Shown here in pieces: positions 62,227-64,000 of a stretch of DNA of 64,000 nucleotides. The position numbers were made by a program, and so were the translations under genes. The notes under the pieces are model-generated. The model had not been told where the DNA came from. It ran no database searches and saw nothing but the letters and a program-made list of their open reading frames with translations. The DNA comes from Trochalopteron elliotii (Eukaryota; Chordata; Aves; Passeriformes; Leiothrichidae): contig JANPWX010020199.1 in assembly GCA_024734555.1 (NCBI GenBank), forward strand, positions 3,418,762 to 3,482,761, read 5' to 3'. How positions within the stretch are numbered: the stretch's first letter is position 1; the number at the start of each line of letters is the position of its first letter.

Positions 62227-64000
62227 AAATGGTCACTCTGGGCAGAGACAGGCAGAAAACAGGGGGAGGAGGGAGAAGTTTTCAAAAGACAATTTTCAAA
62301 GTTACATCTTTGCTGTAACACTTTATGTATGGCCTTATTAGTGCATAGCAGTTATATTCAAGTCTTTTGTTTTGAGTTCTCTTTCATTGTGTCCTTGTTG
62401 ACCAGACCTAAATGTAAAGAAACAAAAATCTGTCTGTTTCCAGTGAATTTTCTTTCAGCATCTGTTTCTGCCGTTTAAGTCCTTGGGCCAGATTTTTGGT
62501 CTCAATTGTTGCTGCCACTTGGTCCTGAGCTGCCACTGAAATCATTGTAGAAGTTGCTAGCAAAGTCTACAGTATAATAAAGTACAGAATTTTCAAAAGA
62601 TCAAGGAGTTCTGAGTAATGACCAAATTCTACTTCAACCTCCACCCAAGAACTGATGTTTGTCAGAGTGAAGATGGATGATTTTATGTTGGATTATCCAA
62701 GAGAAAAAGCTCTGTTTAATAACAGTCATAGAAATAAATTCCTATTCTTTACATCTAGTATATTTGTATGGTAAGACAGTCATCTGAATCTGAGTGTAGT
62801 CTGAAGCATGCGTGTTTTTCATTTTGTTCAATTTGAGATTTTATTTCCACTAGCCTCTCAAGCTTGATATGCCTTCAAATGTTTAATGTCCAGTGATACA
62901 GTACACAACAGCACTTCTCTAATTTTGTATTTTGATCATTCAGATATCATTTTCACTGAATTTAAGAAATGAGACAGAATATTTTACTCATTCCTGTGTA
63001 AAATTCTACCTCTCTTAGTCTTCTTTTCCCTCTGTCTCTGTTTACAAGATTTTGCTTTATCATTGACACAGCTTGATAAATTTGTTGTGGAATTCTGCAC
63101 ATTTTACAAAAGTGACAGGTTCATTGTGTGGAAAAAAACCCAGAACTTTCACCAGGCTCCAGATCTGAGATCATCTCCTTTCCAATGCTGTCACATCATC
63201 CCAAGGTACTGCAGTTTATCAAACAATTTCCTCATTATTTCCCATCAGTCTCAGATGCAGAAAACCTGCCAGTGCTTTTTGTCTTACTGGTTTAAATTAA
63301 AATGTAGAATTTCTCATGAGTGAGTGGAAAAACCATTGAATGTTTCATATTAAAATGACATTTTGGCAAAGAACCCAGAAGTACCTATGGATACTTGGTG
63401 TGTACTTTCAGTGAAACTTTAAGCTCTTGGCAAAATGCTTCCATGTTATTTTTTTTATGCCATGATATGATAACACTACAATAATACTTAAACACTGACA
63501 CAACCGAAAATATTGTCAGTTAGGACTCCCAGGCATTGGCAAACTCTTTGTTGTATTTGCAACCTAGCACTCTCTGTGAGCTTCACAAAAATGTTCATCA
63601 CTTTCCATGGAGGTGGAGGGGAATTAAAAAAGAAACAAATTGCTTTACAAAGTGTTGAGTTGGAGAGAGTATCACAACAAATGGAAGATCTGTGGTATGT
63701 CAGAAACTTTTCATTTCTTCCTTCCAGGGTTTTTTTTCTGGATTTATCTCCTTAGGTGCAATCCATTTCCATTCCACCATTATGTCATCTATAATTTAAA
63801 TTTATGAGACAAAACTTTAGTCTTGCCAGGGGAGCAGCTGGAGTGCTCTATTCCCTTTGCCATAGAAAATGTAGATGTGTGGAACGTATTGTGTCTGACA
63901 AGGTCTGTTGAGAGTATTCCTATCTTTTCTGACAAATATCCATCAGCATATAATATTTATTCCTCTGTTTTCATTTCCCTGCAAATAATTGACAGTCCCT
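62227..64000. other. Unique DNA, no gene seen
   Basis: Open frames of 60-86 codons without motifs. The window ends inside this stretch. Confidence 0.55.

Noticed and set aside
1..64000. Search for tRNA or rRNA genes, endogenous retroviral genes, CRISPR, or a multi-gene system
   Set aside because: None could be supported by reading the sequence. No retroviral gag, pol or env motifs and no tRNA cloverleaf were recognised, though a computed scan would be more sensitive.

Overview
This window is vertebrate nuclear DNA, most likely from a bird. It is AT-rich and gene-poor, and the only abundant dispersed repeats are CR1 LINEs. Several CR1 copies keep the typical 3' end built on the octamer ATTCTATG. 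There are no Alu or L1-like sequences, and no bacterial, phage or viral genes. No complete protein-coding gene can be recognised. The window behaves like an intergenic desert or the inside of a very large gene.

Layout: 1-4750 is unique AT-rich DNA with a T/G-rich low-complexity block at the left edge and a short tandem duplication near 1.0 kb. A CR1 3' end lies at 4.75-5.18 kb (minus). A purine-only tract of about 730 bp follows at 8.97-9.70 kb. A GGGAA pentanucleotide repeat surrounds a 360-base assembly gap at 10.57-11.07 kb. A CR1 3' end lies at 16.26-16.52 kb (plus). From 23 to 34 kb there are several short exon-like segments with acceptor and donor sites. Three of them (27.82, 28.10 and 31.44 kb, plus strand) share one reading phase and are the best coding candidates, although I cannot name the gene.

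From 38.1 to 40.1 kb there is a CR1 cluster in which one CR1 sits inside another. A longer minus-strand CR1 at 47.9-50.0 kb carries decayed remnants of ORF1, the endonuclease and the first part of the reverse transcriptase, but lacks its 3' half. More CR1 3' ends lie at 55.0 kb (minus) and at 61.9 and 62.1 kb (plus). Simple repeats include TATCTA-type, TG-type, poly-C and A/C-only tracts.

The repeats show no pathway or operon. The most useful leads are the phase-compatible exon chain, the 222-codon open frame at 33.95-34.62 kb, the unusual 3'-truncated CR1, the nested CR1 pair, and the structure-prone purine and GGGAA tracts. I did not find a new biological system.
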